From: Onthophagus taurus
Lineage: Eukaryota > Arthropoda > Insecta > Coleoptera > Scarabaeidae
Assembly: GCF_036711975.1 (NCBI RefSeq)
Contig: NC_091966.1
Span: 23,195,501-23,259,500, forward strand
DNA length: 64,000 nucleotides
Reading direction: 5' to 3'
Made by a program: the position numbers and the translations under genes. The notes under the pieces were generated by a model. It did not search any database and had not been told where the DNA came from. It saw only the letters and a program-made list of their open reading frames with translations. Of the stretch, positions 46,883-57,845 are shown piece by piece. Within the stretch, counting starts at the first letter, position 1. Every line of letters starts with the position of its first letter.

Positions 46883-46937
46883 AGGCTCTATTCATAGTGG
46901 GAGCACCCAGCGTCGCGTCGCGTTTGAATAGAGCCTA
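46883..46937. mobile_element. Micro-MITE, about 55 bp
   Basis: TAAGGCTCTATTCA on the left and TGAATAGAGCCTA on the right form a 12-bp inverted repeat round a GC-rich core CCAGCGTCGCGTCGCG, very unlike the AT-rich surroundings. It looks like a transposon reduced to its two ends. From 46938 to 47811 I see no further feature. Confidence 0.55.
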
Positions 46938-47811
46938 AATACATTTTTACACTTAAAAAATGAACACTTACGGCACTTGGTGAAACATTTCAAATGTCTT
47001 ATCTTTAGAAAATGCGAATATATAAGCCAAAACATAACAACAAAATAACGAAAATCATAACAAGGATAAATATGAACCACAATTATGGGTTCAGTAATCT
47101 TTGACTGCCAATTTTTTACACCAAACCTTCAGCAATAAAAAAATGTTTGCTACAATTGTTCTTTCTTGTTCGACCAAGCTTTCCAACCGTGTGCTTAGTT
47201 TTTCGTTATCTTTCTAGATAACGAAGATATGGGCCCTAGAAGTAGGTGGAAATATAAAGGAAAAAGTTTGTTGCTGGGCGGTTTGTTACTATCATCTCGA
47301 CGGTATTTTTTTGCCTATAATATGAAGTACTTTGTAATTGTAATTATAAATGTTATAAGTTAAAACATTGCTGAATCGATTTAAACCAAGAAATTTGATT
47401 AATAACTGAAAAATTTGGAAATGTTAGCTATAGAAATATAATGATCCAAGGTACGACACCTTCCCATACTAGAAACGAAGGAGGATCAGGCATTACAAAT
47501 TCAGCACAAATCAGCAAATATTTTCAATTTTTGACACAACATATTCTTGTGAGTTTCTATTTACACATGACCTTAGTTAAGACAAAACATCGCTCACAAT
47601 TAACAACTTAAAGTTTGCTGCGAATCGCCTTGACAAATTATACGCCGGATTTTAAAAAATTATCAAAGGAAAATCGGCTAAACTTATAATTATTAAATAT
47701 TTTGATTTTTATTAGCTGTTTTTATAGTATCTTTTACTTTTCAATAAATATTCCTGTAACTATCGAATCCAATTTTATTAGAATAAATAAATATTAAAAT
47801 AAAATTAAATA

Positions 47812-47994
47812 TTAAACTTCTATAAGGCTCCTGTTGGTCTCACCTCTGCTCATTCTTGTTTTACCCAATTCTTCACAACTCGAAACCCATCTTATATTTT
47901 TACATAAATAGGGCATCTCTCGCGTAAAAGCAGAATTGAATGTTTTGTTAAAATTCAATGAAAATAAGATTAATAATAATATTAATTTTTTCAT
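47812..47994 (-). CDS. Possible small secreted peptide, 60 residues
   Basis: The minus-strand frame starts MKKLILLLILFSLNF, a typical signal peptide (cleavage perhaps after residue 22), followed by a 38-residue polar tail with exactly two cysteines eight residues apart (LCKNIRWVSSCEE). A poly(A) signal AATAAA lies on the same strand about 35 bases past the stop. There are no dibasic processing sites. I do not recognise the family; two-Cys insect peptides with similar spacing exist, but similarity is too weak to name one. It is close to the 3' end of ABHD13 and on the same strand. A chance open frame is quite possible. Confidence 0.3.
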   Translation of the reverse strand: MKKLILLLILFSLNFNKTFNSAFTREMPYLCKNIRWVSSCEELGKTRMSRGETNRSLIEV

Positions 47995-48260
47995 TTATAA
48001 CCAAATCGTTATTGCAACTAGTTTAGAAAGTTAAAAATACCATTTAAAGAAATTTTTTAATGAGTTACATAATTCCACAATTAATAATATGAAAATAATT
48101 ATACATTTTGTTCAGTAATGACATTTTGAACAACTGATAAAAATCATCACTGTAAATACATCCCTGACATTTTTACAAAAAAATTACTATAAATTAATAT
48201 TAAATGGCACAAAATCTAAAAATAAAAATTTGCTATTAATTCCAATAAAATGTATAGTCA

Positions 48261-49396
48261 TCAAATGATTTCACTGTTAATCCAAATACTAGAATCAGTT
48301 GGTGGTGTTACAGTTGCTTTTTGTTCGTTGATGATTTTATCTGAATACTGTGATCGAATGTCTCTATTTTGTAACCTACAATTTTGTAAAAATACCGCTA
48401 GAGAATGATAATAACCTGGCAAAGTCCAAGTTTCATTATGTGTCCCTGATATAAGTTGTAAAAGCTGTTTAGATGTACTACCACAACGTGTATGTAGGTC
48501 CGACATCATTCTAGGTGGTACTAAAGTATCTGCTAAACCTGATATGAACAAAGTTGGTATTCGTAAATGCATCGCTTTGTATATAGATATGAACTAAAAA
48601 ATAAATAAAACAGATAAAAACAATTTAAAATAGTATAAATAAACCATACCTTATTCTTATAACAAAAAAATGGTAAATAATTCAGCAATCTCCATTGCAA
48701 TAAAACTGTAGCCATATCAGGAATACTTGTAAACGTATTCTCAACAATTAAACACCATATTTTGTTTGCGTATTCAGCTCTACATGCTAAATCTATTGCT
48801 ACAGCACCACCTAAAGATCTTCCAAAAACAATAATTTCTGCATGATTAATATCATTCCTTGAATACAAATAATCAATGCTAGCTCGAGCATCCATATAGA
48901 AACCTTCTTCCGAAGGATATCCTTCTGACCACCCATAACCACGATATTCAACCATTAAAATGTTACAATGCAAACTATGATAAAGTCCTGCACAATTTTG
49001 TAGCCGATGTCCCATATTACCAGCATTTCCATGAAAGAAAACCACTGTAGGCGATTGACGTTGTCGTTCTCCAGGTTGGTGTATGAAAAACATGTTAAGC
49101 ATTGTACCATCTATGCTCTTTATTTGTAAATTTTCGTATGGAAGGTTGTAGATGGATGGTATTGGAACGAACACTCGAGAATGACTGGGCATGTCAGGGT
49201 TGTACAAAAAGTGATCCTGGGCATGATAAACCATTCCAGTCATGGCAAATAACAGAAGAAGAAAAGCCAAGATTCCACCATAAAGATAATAAACGATAAA
49301 ACATATAAAGAGTACAATACCCGAGTAGGCCCAAATTTTCATCATTATACTCTTTATTACGTGCAGTACTTTTGAACCCCTTACATAACTTCCCAT
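48261..49396 (-). CDS. ABHD13: ABHD13-type alpha/beta hydrolase (two exons)
   Basis: Membrane-anchored serine hydrolase of the Bem46/ABHD13 group; the physiological substrate is not established. Exon 1 is 49396-48650, exon 2 is 48593-48261, with a 56-bp intron (donor GTATGG, acceptor TTTTTTAG), both in phase 0. The 359-residue protein has an N-terminal membrane region (about residues 22-57), the oxyanion motif FFHGNAGNMGHR (122-132), YRGYGWSEG, the nucleophile elbow FGRSLGGA with Ser 194, LIVENTFTSIPDMA, the acid SGLADTLVPP with Asp 271, and the base GTHNETW with His 301. The full triad is present and the length is slightly above the vertebrate protein. The first ATG in frame is used; MMKIW at residue 18 is an alternative start. 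Confidence 0.95.
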
Positions 49397-50648
49397 TACT
49401 TAATTTTTTTTCTTTTGGGTTGTGAAAGTTATTATTTCTAAATTAATTTTTTGGTTACATTTTCAATAAAGATAATTAAGATTGTTTAGGTTAGTCCATT
49501 TAAAATTTTTTGACAGCTGCCATTGACAGTATACTCGATAATAAAAGTAATGCAGCTAAATAGAAATCTTTTTTTATGCAGAATAATGCTTAAAATTATG
49601 TTATCATATTTTAAACATTTTATAAATTAAAATGTGTTCAACTTAACCCATATTATATTTTATTAAAAGGGTATCGAACTTTCTGCAATGACGAATGAAT
49701 GATGTATACTCGGTAAAGAAGATGATGCATACTATCTCACAAAATGAGCGAATAAGATTATATTAGAAAAAATCGTTTGATAAGAATATCTTTTTTTAAA
49801 ACTATTTTTATTAAAATTAAAATAATAATTACAAAATAGAATTAATTTACGAGAAAATCTTATAAATAAAGAATCACTTTAAAATTTTTGTGATTGTCGT
49901 AATACAACAATTAAAAATAAAAGTATTGAAAAGTAATATTAAAGATATTTTTTTATTAATTTAATTAAACTTATTGGTGGTTATTTTTTACGAAAATTCT
50001 TATTATAAAAGGTTAATTGTTATTAGTAAAGGTTAATTTTTAAATAAAAATCATTGCTTCGTGTCGCTGCGCTTGAATAAAAACTAAAATAAAACATATA
50101 AACCGTGTCGTCTGTGATTTGTAGTCTGTCGCTCATCTCGGACTTTTGCCTTAATAATTTACAACGATAAATTCTTCTAATTTCTATTCACCGGCTCACA
50201 GTGATCAATTTCATGAATTTAGGAGGACGAAATTCATACCTCAAAAACCCAGCAAGCTACGGCAATGAAATTTCGTATGTAGCTGTTAGTAAGAAAATCT
50301 AAGATTTGTATCAAGTTTGGATCATATTCGTCAACCGGAAGTGGTACTTTATTTGAAACCATATTGAACTTGTTTTACAGTGTGTCCCCGGATTGTGACC
50401 CCGTAAGGTATTATAATTGACGATAAACTTTTGAATTCAAATTCCATCTTTTGCAATTAAAGTCTGTATGTCATAAAACGAAATATAATCAAGTTTTACG
50501 TCAAATGTCCTCAAAGTACCAAAGTTACCGCAAGAAGTTTGTTAACCGTTGCAAGTGAAGTGGTCTTTCTGAGCAATGTACAACAAAAGTTGATTAAGAT
50601 AAAATCCTGGTTTATAGATATACATAGTTATCCAACCGATCGAGTTGG
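49397..50648. other. ABHD13 5' flank; no gene seen
   Basis: Extremely AT-rich up to about 50100, then more balanced sequence with no open frame. The ABHD13 promoter should lie in the first few hundred bases; no defined element could be picked out. Confidence 0.45.
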
Positions 50649-50765
50649 GTTGCTCTAAAGTCCCTAGATTTACAAAGTACCGCGGTTTGGCGCCATTTTG
50701 GCTCGAAAGTCAAGCGGGAAATATAAAAAAATAAGTGGTGAGATGCAGTGACAAGCTGTCAAACC

Positions 50766-51016
50766 CCAAGGTTTATATATTAAAGGTTGTCTAAGTACCT
50801 ATGCTGCAATACTTTGATTTAGTTTGTGGGCGAGGGGCAAGAGCAGGAGTGTTTCGTGACGTAAGCGATCACGGATTGCGCAAGCAACCTCATGGCCATG
50901 TAGTGCTCCGTGCATTTGTTTAATTTGAATTGCTTGGCGGTATTATTTTCCACATGTGACGTAATGCGCAGTATGATTGCGTACGAATCTAGACAACCTC
51001 TTATATATAAACCTTG
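50766..51016. mobile_element. Nested MITE level 2, copy a (251 bp)
   Basis: Begins CCAAGGTTTATATATTAAAG and ends CTTATATATAAACCTTG, flanked by GTCAAACC at 50758-50765 and 51017-51024. It contains GTGACGTAAGCGATCACGGA and TGTGACGTAATGCGC. It shares the central GTCAAACC with copy b. Confidence 0.88.
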
Positions 51017-51613
51017 GTCAAACCCAAGGTTTATATATTAAAGGTTGTCTAAGTTCCTATGCTGCAATACTTTGATCTTAGTTTGTGGGCGAGGGGCAAG
51101 AGCTGGAGTGTTTCGTGACGTAAGCGATCACGGATTGCGTACGCAACCTCATGGTCATATGGTGCTCCATGCCTTTGTTTAATTTGAATTGCTTGGAGCA
51201 TTGAGATCTTATATATAATCTAGAGTGCGTATGCTCTTGTCCCCACCACGCCTAAAATGAAGCCAGAAAGGTCGCCATGTTAGATGTACCAACTTAGCGG
51301 GAAATTCGAAATTCTTATATATAGTTATGCAGAATTTACATTATTATAAACTGGAAAGACAGAAAATAATAACCAAAACAAAATACATTAATTTTTTATT
51401 AATAAATAATTATTAATTATATAATATTTTAAAAGAACTTAATAATTTTTAACAATAACCCTTATAATTAACATAAACTAAGAAGAAAATATTTAAAACA
51501 GTTCTGATTGATCACGTTAACCTTTTGCTTATAAATAATTGTTAGTCTATTTTAAAAGAACTGAACATTCCTTAATAATAAACTTTACTTGAACTTCATT
51601 GTTAATTTCAAGT

Positions 51614-52344
51614 CATTGAGGTCTTATATATAATCTAGAGTGCGTATGCTGTTGTCCCCACCACGCCTAAAATGAAGCCAGAAAGGTCGCCATGTTAGAT
51701 GTACCAACTTAGCGGGAAATTTGAAATTCTTATAATATACTTACTTATTATATAATAACCAAAACAAAACATTAATTTTTTATTGATAAATAATTATTCA
51801 TTATAAGATATTTTAAAAGAACTTAATAATTTTTAGCCATTAACATGAACGAAGAAGAAAATATTTAAAGCAATTCCGATTGATCACGTTAACCTTTGCT
51901 TTATAAATAATTGTTAGTTTATTAAAAAAAAACTGAACCGTCCTTAATAATAAACTTTACTTGAACTTCAATTGAAGACTTCGGTGCAAGAAGGGAGTAG
52001 CTCCATTTATCAAGAGAAGGAGTTGTCCCCTTCTTACACGGAGGTCTTCAATTGTTAATTCCAAGTCAAGTAACCAGAATTTATGGACTGTTATAAATAA
52101 TCGTCCAATCTATCAAATTATAAAAAACATATGTGAAACGAAAAGAATTCGAAAACTTTCAACAAAAATCAAATTTTAATAAAAATAACAATATGTTTAT
52201 GAGAATTGTGAGGTTATAATTGTAGGTACAATAGAGACTTGAAACTATAGCTAAGTTCAGGTCGGTACATCCAACATGTCTGACTTTCTGATTACCCCCA
52301 CCACCACCATATACGCTCTCTAGATTATATATAAGACCTCAATG
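51614..52344. mobile_element. Nested MITE level 4 (731 bp), same family as level 3
   Basis: Starts CATTGAGGTCTTATATATAA and ends ATATAAGACCTCAATG, flanked by TTTCAAGT at 51606-51613 and 52345-52352. It is a second member of the level-3 family that jumped into a resident copy. Both carry AATGAAGCCAGAAAGGTCGC near the left end. Confidence 0.9.
51969..52054. repeat. Innermost foldback (level 5, about 86 bp)
   Basis: CAATTGAAGACTTCGGTGCA followed by AGAAGGG is mirrored by CCCTTCTTACACGGAGGTCT followed by TCAATTG. The matching place in the level-3 copy (near 51596) has TTCATTG without the insert, so this is a later insertion. The exact duplication cannot be separated from the terminal repeat. Confidence 0.75.
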
Positions 52345-52798
52345 TTTCAAGTCAACTAACCAGATACATTTTATGGACTGTTGTAAATAATCTTCTAACT
52401 TACCAAATTATAAAAAACATATGTGAAACAAAAAGAATTCGAAAACCTTCAACAAAAATAAAATTTTAATAAAAATAACAATATATTTATGAGAATTGTG
52501 AGGTTATAATTGCAGGTACAATAGAGACTTGAAACTATAACTAAGTTCAGGTCGGTACATCCAACATGTCTGACTTTCTGATTACCCCCACCACCACCAC
52601 ATACGCACTCTAGATTATATATAAGACCTCAATGGCTTGGAGGTATTATTTTCCACATGTGACGTAATGCGCAGTATGATTGCGTACGAACCTAGACAAC
52701 CTCTTATATATAAACCTTGGGTCAAACCGCCATTTTGGCTCGAAAACAGGCTTCTTGAATCGCGGTACTTTGTAAATCTAGGGACTTTAGGTTGCTCT

Positions 52799-53421
52799 AG
52801 CTCGTGCTGCCTCTAACGGCAAACGAGAAAAACATCATTTATGAATGAATTGAATAAAATTGGAAATCCAACGTGTAGTAAAAGTTGCATACTCAGAATA
52901 AAAGATTAATTGAATTTATGTGATTGAACACGAAATTGTTTAACATATAAAATATTTAATTACTTTAAGCATTACATCTAAATATTTTAAAAAATATGTC
53001 CTTTTTTTATAACAGACAACCAAAAATTGACTTGCTAATTAAATAAATTACAAAAGTACAATTAGTACCTTTCTCGGATAAAATAAAAAAAAACAATAAT
53101 TATTTTCGATTTAAATTGTAGTAGAAATACAAGAAGTCAGTTTTGATTTTTGTTGGTCCTATTGCAGACTTAATTCCAGACGTGGTAGCGCCGAGCGTTC
53201 CTTTGAGCAATTGGCTGACCGACAGTTCACCGACGAGTATGTAGTATAAACAAAGTTTTTTTGCAACTACTTGAGTTTGGATAAACGACTTCATGTATAC
53301 AATCCTTCTTTATTATTTCGTCGTTGAGAATTCTTTGGTTAAAATACAAATAGGAAAATTAAGAAATATTAATTAGAATCAATTAAATAAATAAAAATGA
53401 AGTATTTCTGATTTTATTATA
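52799..53421. other. Unassigned AT-rich spacer
   Basis: No supported gene. A 64-codon minus-strand frame at 53100-53294 has no recognisable features. Confidence 0.4.
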
Positions 53422-53585
53422 CCAGTGTTTCTAAATTGATTTATTAAATAAAAACAATTGTTTCCCCTATTTTTAGAGTGCTGTAACTCGGTGGGAAAGG
53501 GGTTTTGAACAAAAAGTTATATGAAAGACTCTCCTTAATTTTTGCTGAAAAATCACTCCTTGATATCGCAATTTAGAAACACCTG
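53422..53585. mobile_element. 164-bp MITE related to the element at 10073-11233
   Basis: CCAGTGTTTCTAAATTGATT and, inverted at the other end, CAGGTGTTTCTAAATTGCGA are flanked by TA (53420-53421 and 53586-53587). The interior GAACAAAAAGTTATATGAAA closely matches CAACAAAAAGTTATATGAAA near 11149. Confidence 0.8.
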
Positions 53586-53756
53586 TATATTAATGAACTT
53601 TTTTAATGTTGACTTTATTGTGTTGACTGAACATAATGAAAATCATTAATACGTAACAACAAAAAACAACAAATCCTTCTAACTACTTATAATTGCAAAT
53701 TACAAATTACTTATGTTATAAAATAGTAACTTTATTGCTTATTTTAATTATGCATG

Positions 53757-53939
53757 GAAAGGGACACAATTGCTGAAAAAACTAAAATGAATTTTGTTTA
53801 TGGAGCAGGCAGAGATATTAATTATGTCCAAAGTTTATTCGAACAAAGATTTCTAGACAGAAACATTCTATCTTGTATAAGATCTTCAATAGAGAAAAAG
53901 GCGCTACAAGAAATTCAATGTTTAAGCTGCTGTTCGTAA
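53757..53939 (+). pseudogene. Possible mariner-type N-terminal scrap
   Basis: A 61-codon frame with KMNFVYGAGRDINYVQSLFE resembles the start of insect mariner-type transposases (typically a LIYGxxxRNxxxAxxLYxERYP pattern). The similarity is weak and the rest of the protein is absent. Confidence 0.3.
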
Positions 53940-54082
53940 TAATCCATATATTTCTTCTCACGTAATTTTTTATGACTCTGCTGTATCCCAACGCGGTGTA
54001 CTTAGATTTTTACATTGCCATAAATTTCACCCGTACGCTCTTTGCATCACATCTTGCGATTTGAATAAAAAAAAACTATTGC

Positions 54083-54297
54083 ATTAAATGTCGTTTAATT
54101 TGTTGTAATTTGTCGTAAAGTTTACAAATTTGTCGCTGGCTTTTTTATGAATAATTTTTGAAATATTGCATTTTTGAGGTAGTGCTAACTTGACAGTGGG
54201 AATCTATGGTAAAGAGTGGTGATAACAAAAAACGAATGACGTCATTAATTGTCGCTTAATTTGTTGTAATTTGTCGTAAAGTTTACAAATTTGTCGC
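54083..54297. repeat. Direct repeat pair of about 54 bp
   Basis: TTAATTTGTTGTAATTTGTC followed by GTAAAGTTTACAAATTTGTC occurs at about 54095-54134 and again at about 54256-54295, with about 107 bp of different sequence between the repeat copies. Confidence 0.85.
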
Positions 54298-54379
54298 GTC
54301 AATCGCGTGATACAGTAAGTAGATCTAAGGCTGTGCAGCATGGTAAAATGAATGAAAAACTTGCTATACACCCAGTAAA

Positions 54380-54560
54380 CAAATTTGCGTTTCAGAAACA
54401 TTTCTGATACATATTATTGAGACATGAAATGTTTCTTCGACATATTTCTGAAACATAGTTGAAATGTGTCGGAAACTGCTAATGTCCGGCCCTTTTTATG
54501 TTTCATTGAAACGTTTCTGCAACATACAGGTGACAATTACGGTACATTTCTAAAATGTAA
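54380..54560. repeat. Second GAAACATTTC-rich array
   Basis: CAGAAACATTTCTGATACAT, GAAATGTTTC, TTTCTGAAACATAG and GAAACGTTTCTGCAACAT alternate on both strands, similar to 24070-24290. Confidence 0.6.
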
Positions 54561-54661
54561 ATACGTTTACGAATCTACAAAATGTCTCCTAGATATTAAG
54601 CTTTAATTTTTTTCTTTCTATCTTATCTCACATCACCCGAACGTAAAACTATATAACTATA

Positions 54662-55350
54662 CAGGGTGTTTCGGTGACTCGGGCAACAAATTTAACCACA
54701 TATACATACTAGAGTGAAAATGATTTGTTTGCTCAGAACTTTTTTATTCTATCATAACCCTACATTTATTTTTGCAGTTTCTAATAGAAATTTAGTTTAG
54801 AAACTTTTATTACTCTTAGATATTATTGATAAAAATCACCGTTTTCGTGTTAAATGCAAAAATGTTGGGTTCCGATTTCAATAATAGCACTAAAAAAAAA
54901 GAAATCTAAGTTTTTGAACATTTCCTTTAGTATTTTTTATTACTTGTCTCGTTATTTTATGTACTTTTTTTTATTATTGCTGGAAGTGTGGTCGTTTTTT
55001 TGTTTACTTTTTGTTGATTTTTAATTTGTTGTTTTTGGATTCTTTTATTAAACCAACTAAAACAAATTAGAAATGTGATTTAGCTAAACCTACACTTGGA
55101 TATGTTACATACATACTAGTTATGACAGCTCAGTTCGATTTTCACTGGTCATTGCCAATTCAGATTATTTATTTATTTTTTTTTTACTGTTATTGAATTC
55201 GGAGCCTAACATTTTTGCATTTAATTCGAAAACGGTGGATTTTATCAATATTCTCTAAGAGTGATAAACGGTTCTAAATTAAATTTACTATTAGAAACTG
55301 CAATAATAAATGTACGGTTATGATAGAATAAAAAAGTTCTGAGCAAACAA
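54662..55350. mobile_element. LTIR MITE, right end truncated
   Basis: Starts CAGGGTGTTTCGGTGACTCG after TA. TTTGTTTGCTCAGAACTTTT near 54724 is mirrored by AAAAGTTCTGAGCAAACAAA near 55331, and the arms match for about 200 bp (ACCGTTTTCG, CCAACATTTTTGCATTTAA-type pairs). The outer 55 bp of the right arm is missing. Confidence 0.75.
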
Positions 55351-57287
55351 AGTTTAGGAACAGCCGGTATAGCATTGTTCCCGCGTACCGATCCAACTCA
55401 AAAATTGCCTAATGATTTTACGTGATATTAGTTTACACTGTACCAGATTTCAACGCTTTACCATAAATAGTGTTTAAGATATTTAGAAAAATGTGTTAAA
55501 ATTTTCTAACTTTGATAGCCTGTATCTTTGCAATTTGAGGACTTTTACTAATTTTTTTTTTTACATGAATCGTTATTATTTTCACTCCAGTACATGTGGT
55601 TACATTTATTTTACTCCTTACAGTAACATGAAGGTTTTCTTGCCCAGCCAAACCACGTTTTGTTGAGCCTCCCCTGAAACATTTGGTAGGCTTTTTAAAT
55701 TTAGTCACAGCTAGGCTCACCATACTTTGGCTAATGAGTTGGTGATCAGGATATGTTGTATTAAAGAGGTCAACTACTTACTAAATCAATTTTTGGCACT
55801 TAGGAAATTGTTTAATATAATTGCTTACTGCTATTTTAACTCTAGTTATTTTTCTGGAAAATTTTCTTATGTAACCAATATTAATATTCACTGTACTAGA
55901 TTCAGTAAAAAATCCGCTTTCATATTCTGTAATAAAAATGGTGGATTGCCATTTGAAAAAATTATCAATGACGTCATAACTCGTTTAAAAATGTCTATTT
56001 ATACATGTATGTTTTTGTTACAATTAAATTGTAATTATATATTTTCTATTTCAATTTTATTATGGACAAGTTTAGTAATTTTTAAAGTTTTTTAACAAGT
56101 TTATTATGAAGTCAAACATTGCTCGTTCCCTAGTCTCATTAAACAAGTAAGTTGGTTTTTTACTAGTTGTTTTTTCATGAATGATTATCAAACTTTTAAT
56201 TGTTGGTTTTTTCTTGTAAAACCTTTTTAGCATTGAAAAGCTCTGAGGAAGATTGAATAAACAATCGAAATATTAGCACTTTTAAAAAGTTGTTTCATTA
56301 ATCATCATTTTAACCATTAACCCCGACAAATTTATCGTTTTTCTTAATCTAAATAACTAATAATTTTCTTAAAAAATTAAAGACTTTTATTTAATTATTA
56401 TTTATTCTCATAACAAAAAATAATACACTTCAGGCCCAGTCTTTAAAACTCCCTAAGATTCAACTTCTGTACAGAAGAGAGAATGTATTGCATCTTTAAA
56501 AGACTGATCCTTAGCATACATAGTAACCTTAAATATTAATATACTACACAAAATATTCAGTACATCGTTACGTATCACAATAGTATAGCTATTCAAAATT
56601 AATAACTCGGGGTTTGCAATTAAAGCTATTGACCTAAAAATCACGTTGAAATTAATTAAAAAACGTTCTTACTTTTCCAATGGAAATTATTTCTCTCATT
56701 TTAATTAAAAAAAAACTCCAAATGATTTGGCAAGAAAAAGTAGCAAAATAGTTTAAGTTACTTCTCGCATAAAGTGTATTTTACACTTACAGTTACGTTT
56801 TATACTACCAAATTTCTTGGGAATTACACATTGGCCAATAATGAAATAACTAATAAACTATGATTATATAACTTATTAGGTATATTATGAGGTTAATTTC
56901 TCGCCATTAAAGGGATTGTAATGTCATTTGAAAAAATGGATTTACAATATTATTTAGTAATTTATATTCTTAAAGGTGAATTTGAAAAATTAAAATGATT
57001 CTCTATATTGTAGATAGGTAACTCATGACTATCTTACACTGAAAAACATTTTGCGTGCGCAAAAATCTTTATGAAAGTAACATTTTTTAAAAAAATATTT
57101 GTGTGATGGCTAACTTTATCAGACTATATTGAAAATCTGCTTGTAAAAAAAACATTAAAACAACGGAATATTAAAAGTGTGTAATAACTTCAGTAAGAAA
57201 TAATGATTTTCTTATCTTCTAATAAAAAAAAACCAATTAACTATCCCAAGAACAAAAATTATTTCCAATTAAAAAAATAAAAATAAT
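55351..57287. other. Unassigned, with a possible retroelement tail
   Basis: GCTCTGAGGAAGATTGAATA followed by AACAATCGAAATATT (about 56239-56273) resembles the sequence after the last ORF of some CR1/Penelope-like retroelements, but no reverse transcriptase was recognised. A 122-codon frame at 55727-56095 has no known motif. The 56300-57287 part may include the 3' untranslated region of the gene at 57288-57845. Confidence 0.35.
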
Positions 57288-57845
57288 CTAAACAACTTGC
57301 TTAACATAATCCCACCCGTAATTAATAAACAACCTTCTTGTACGTTGATCTTGTAATTTTGCAATTTTATCAGTAAGCGATTCAGTACGACACCTCGGAC
57401 AAAATTCGCGGGCTACAACGTGATAGGGACTCTGATAGTAAATATTATTAATATTATCCTTCAGCAAATCCTCGTTTCTCTTATGAGCCCATTTATGTAA
57501 AATCATCTCCAAAACCAACAGTACAACAATAAATCCTGGAATGATTAATGTTAACGTCGGCATAATAAAGAGGAAGATTTTGCTGTGTGGCTTCACGCCT
57601 GTAAACACCAATCTAGCCTCCACCTCTTCATGATTCGTATTGTTAACTTCTTTCTTCAGGTCCCGTTTAATCAAATGAGACGGGATCTTAAAACCTTTCA
57701 CTTTTTGTATTACGTTATACGTTCTATAGAAATATTCATATTCGCCAGTTTCTCCATTTTTTTGTGGTGATGCTGGTGTTTCTCCAGTTTCTTGATCAGG
57801 GGAACCCTCGTCGCAACTTATATCTTCACCAGTTTCAAAATCCAT
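57288..57845 (-). CDS. Single-pass membrane protein with three ETGE motifs, unrecognised
   Basis: The 185-residue minus-strand frame has normal-looking coding sequence unlike the repeats around it. The acidic N-terminus has ETGE at residues 4-7, 19-22 and 32-35, then a basic middle region, one strong membrane helix (about residues 90-115, FIMPTLTLIIPGFIVVLLVL) followed by HKWAHKR, a CPRC pair at 149-152 and a basic C-terminus (DQRTRRLFINYGWDYVKQ). A splice-acceptor-like TTCTAGTTTCCAG directly precedes the ATG, so there may be an upstream exon. ETGE is the known Keap1-binding core of Nrf2/CncC; whether that applies here is unknown. I cannot name the family. Confidence 0.6.
   Translation of the reverse strand: MDFETGEDISCDEGSPDQETGETPASPQKNGETGEYEYFYRTYNVIQKVKGFKIPSHLIKRDLKKEVNNTNHEEVEARLVFTGVKPHSKIFLFIMPTLTLIIPGFIVVLLVLEMILHKWAHKRNEDLLKDNINNIYYQSPYHVVAREFCPRCRTESLTDKIAKLQDQRTRRLFINYGWDYVKQVV

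Larger units (their letters stand above)
51199..52634. mobile_element. Nested MITE level 3 (interrupted)
   Basis: Starts CATTGAGATCTTATATATAA and ends TTATATATAAGACCTCAATG, flanked by the 8-bp duplication GCTTGGAG (51191-51198 and 52635-52642). The uninterrupted relative at about 50929 reads GCTTGGCG without an insert, confirming the target site. Its arms share CCCCACCACGCC or its complement, and it is itself interrupted at 51613. Confidence 0.9.
51025..52720. mobile_element. Nested MITE level 2, copy b (interrupted)
   Basis: Same family as copy a in the same orientation, beginning CAAGGTTTATATATTAAAGG at 51025, interrupted after 51198, resuming at 52635 and ending ATAAACCTTGG at 52720. The right flank is again GTCAAACC (52721-52728), so three copies of this octamer bracket two tandem insertions. 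Confidence 0.88.
50649..52798. mobile_element. Nested MITE level 1, with 8-bp target duplication GTTGCTCT
   Basis: The element spans 50657-52790, flanked by GTTGCTCT at 50649-50656 and 52791-52798. The ends AAAGTCCCTAGATTTACAAA and, inverted, CTAAAGTCCCTAGATTTACA continue with GTACCGCG and CCAAAATGGCG-type matches. Everything between is later insertion. An 8-bp duplication fits the hAT superfamily. Confidence 0.85.

Noticed and set aside
46892..47080. 62-codon cysteine-containing minus-strand frame
   Set aside because: It overlaps the micro-MITE, has no signal peptide, and its Cys content comes from short AT-rich repeats.
55727..56095. 122-codon plus-strand open frame
   Set aside because: Hydrophobic AT-driven composition, no family motif, no splice or start context. 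Not annotated as a gene.
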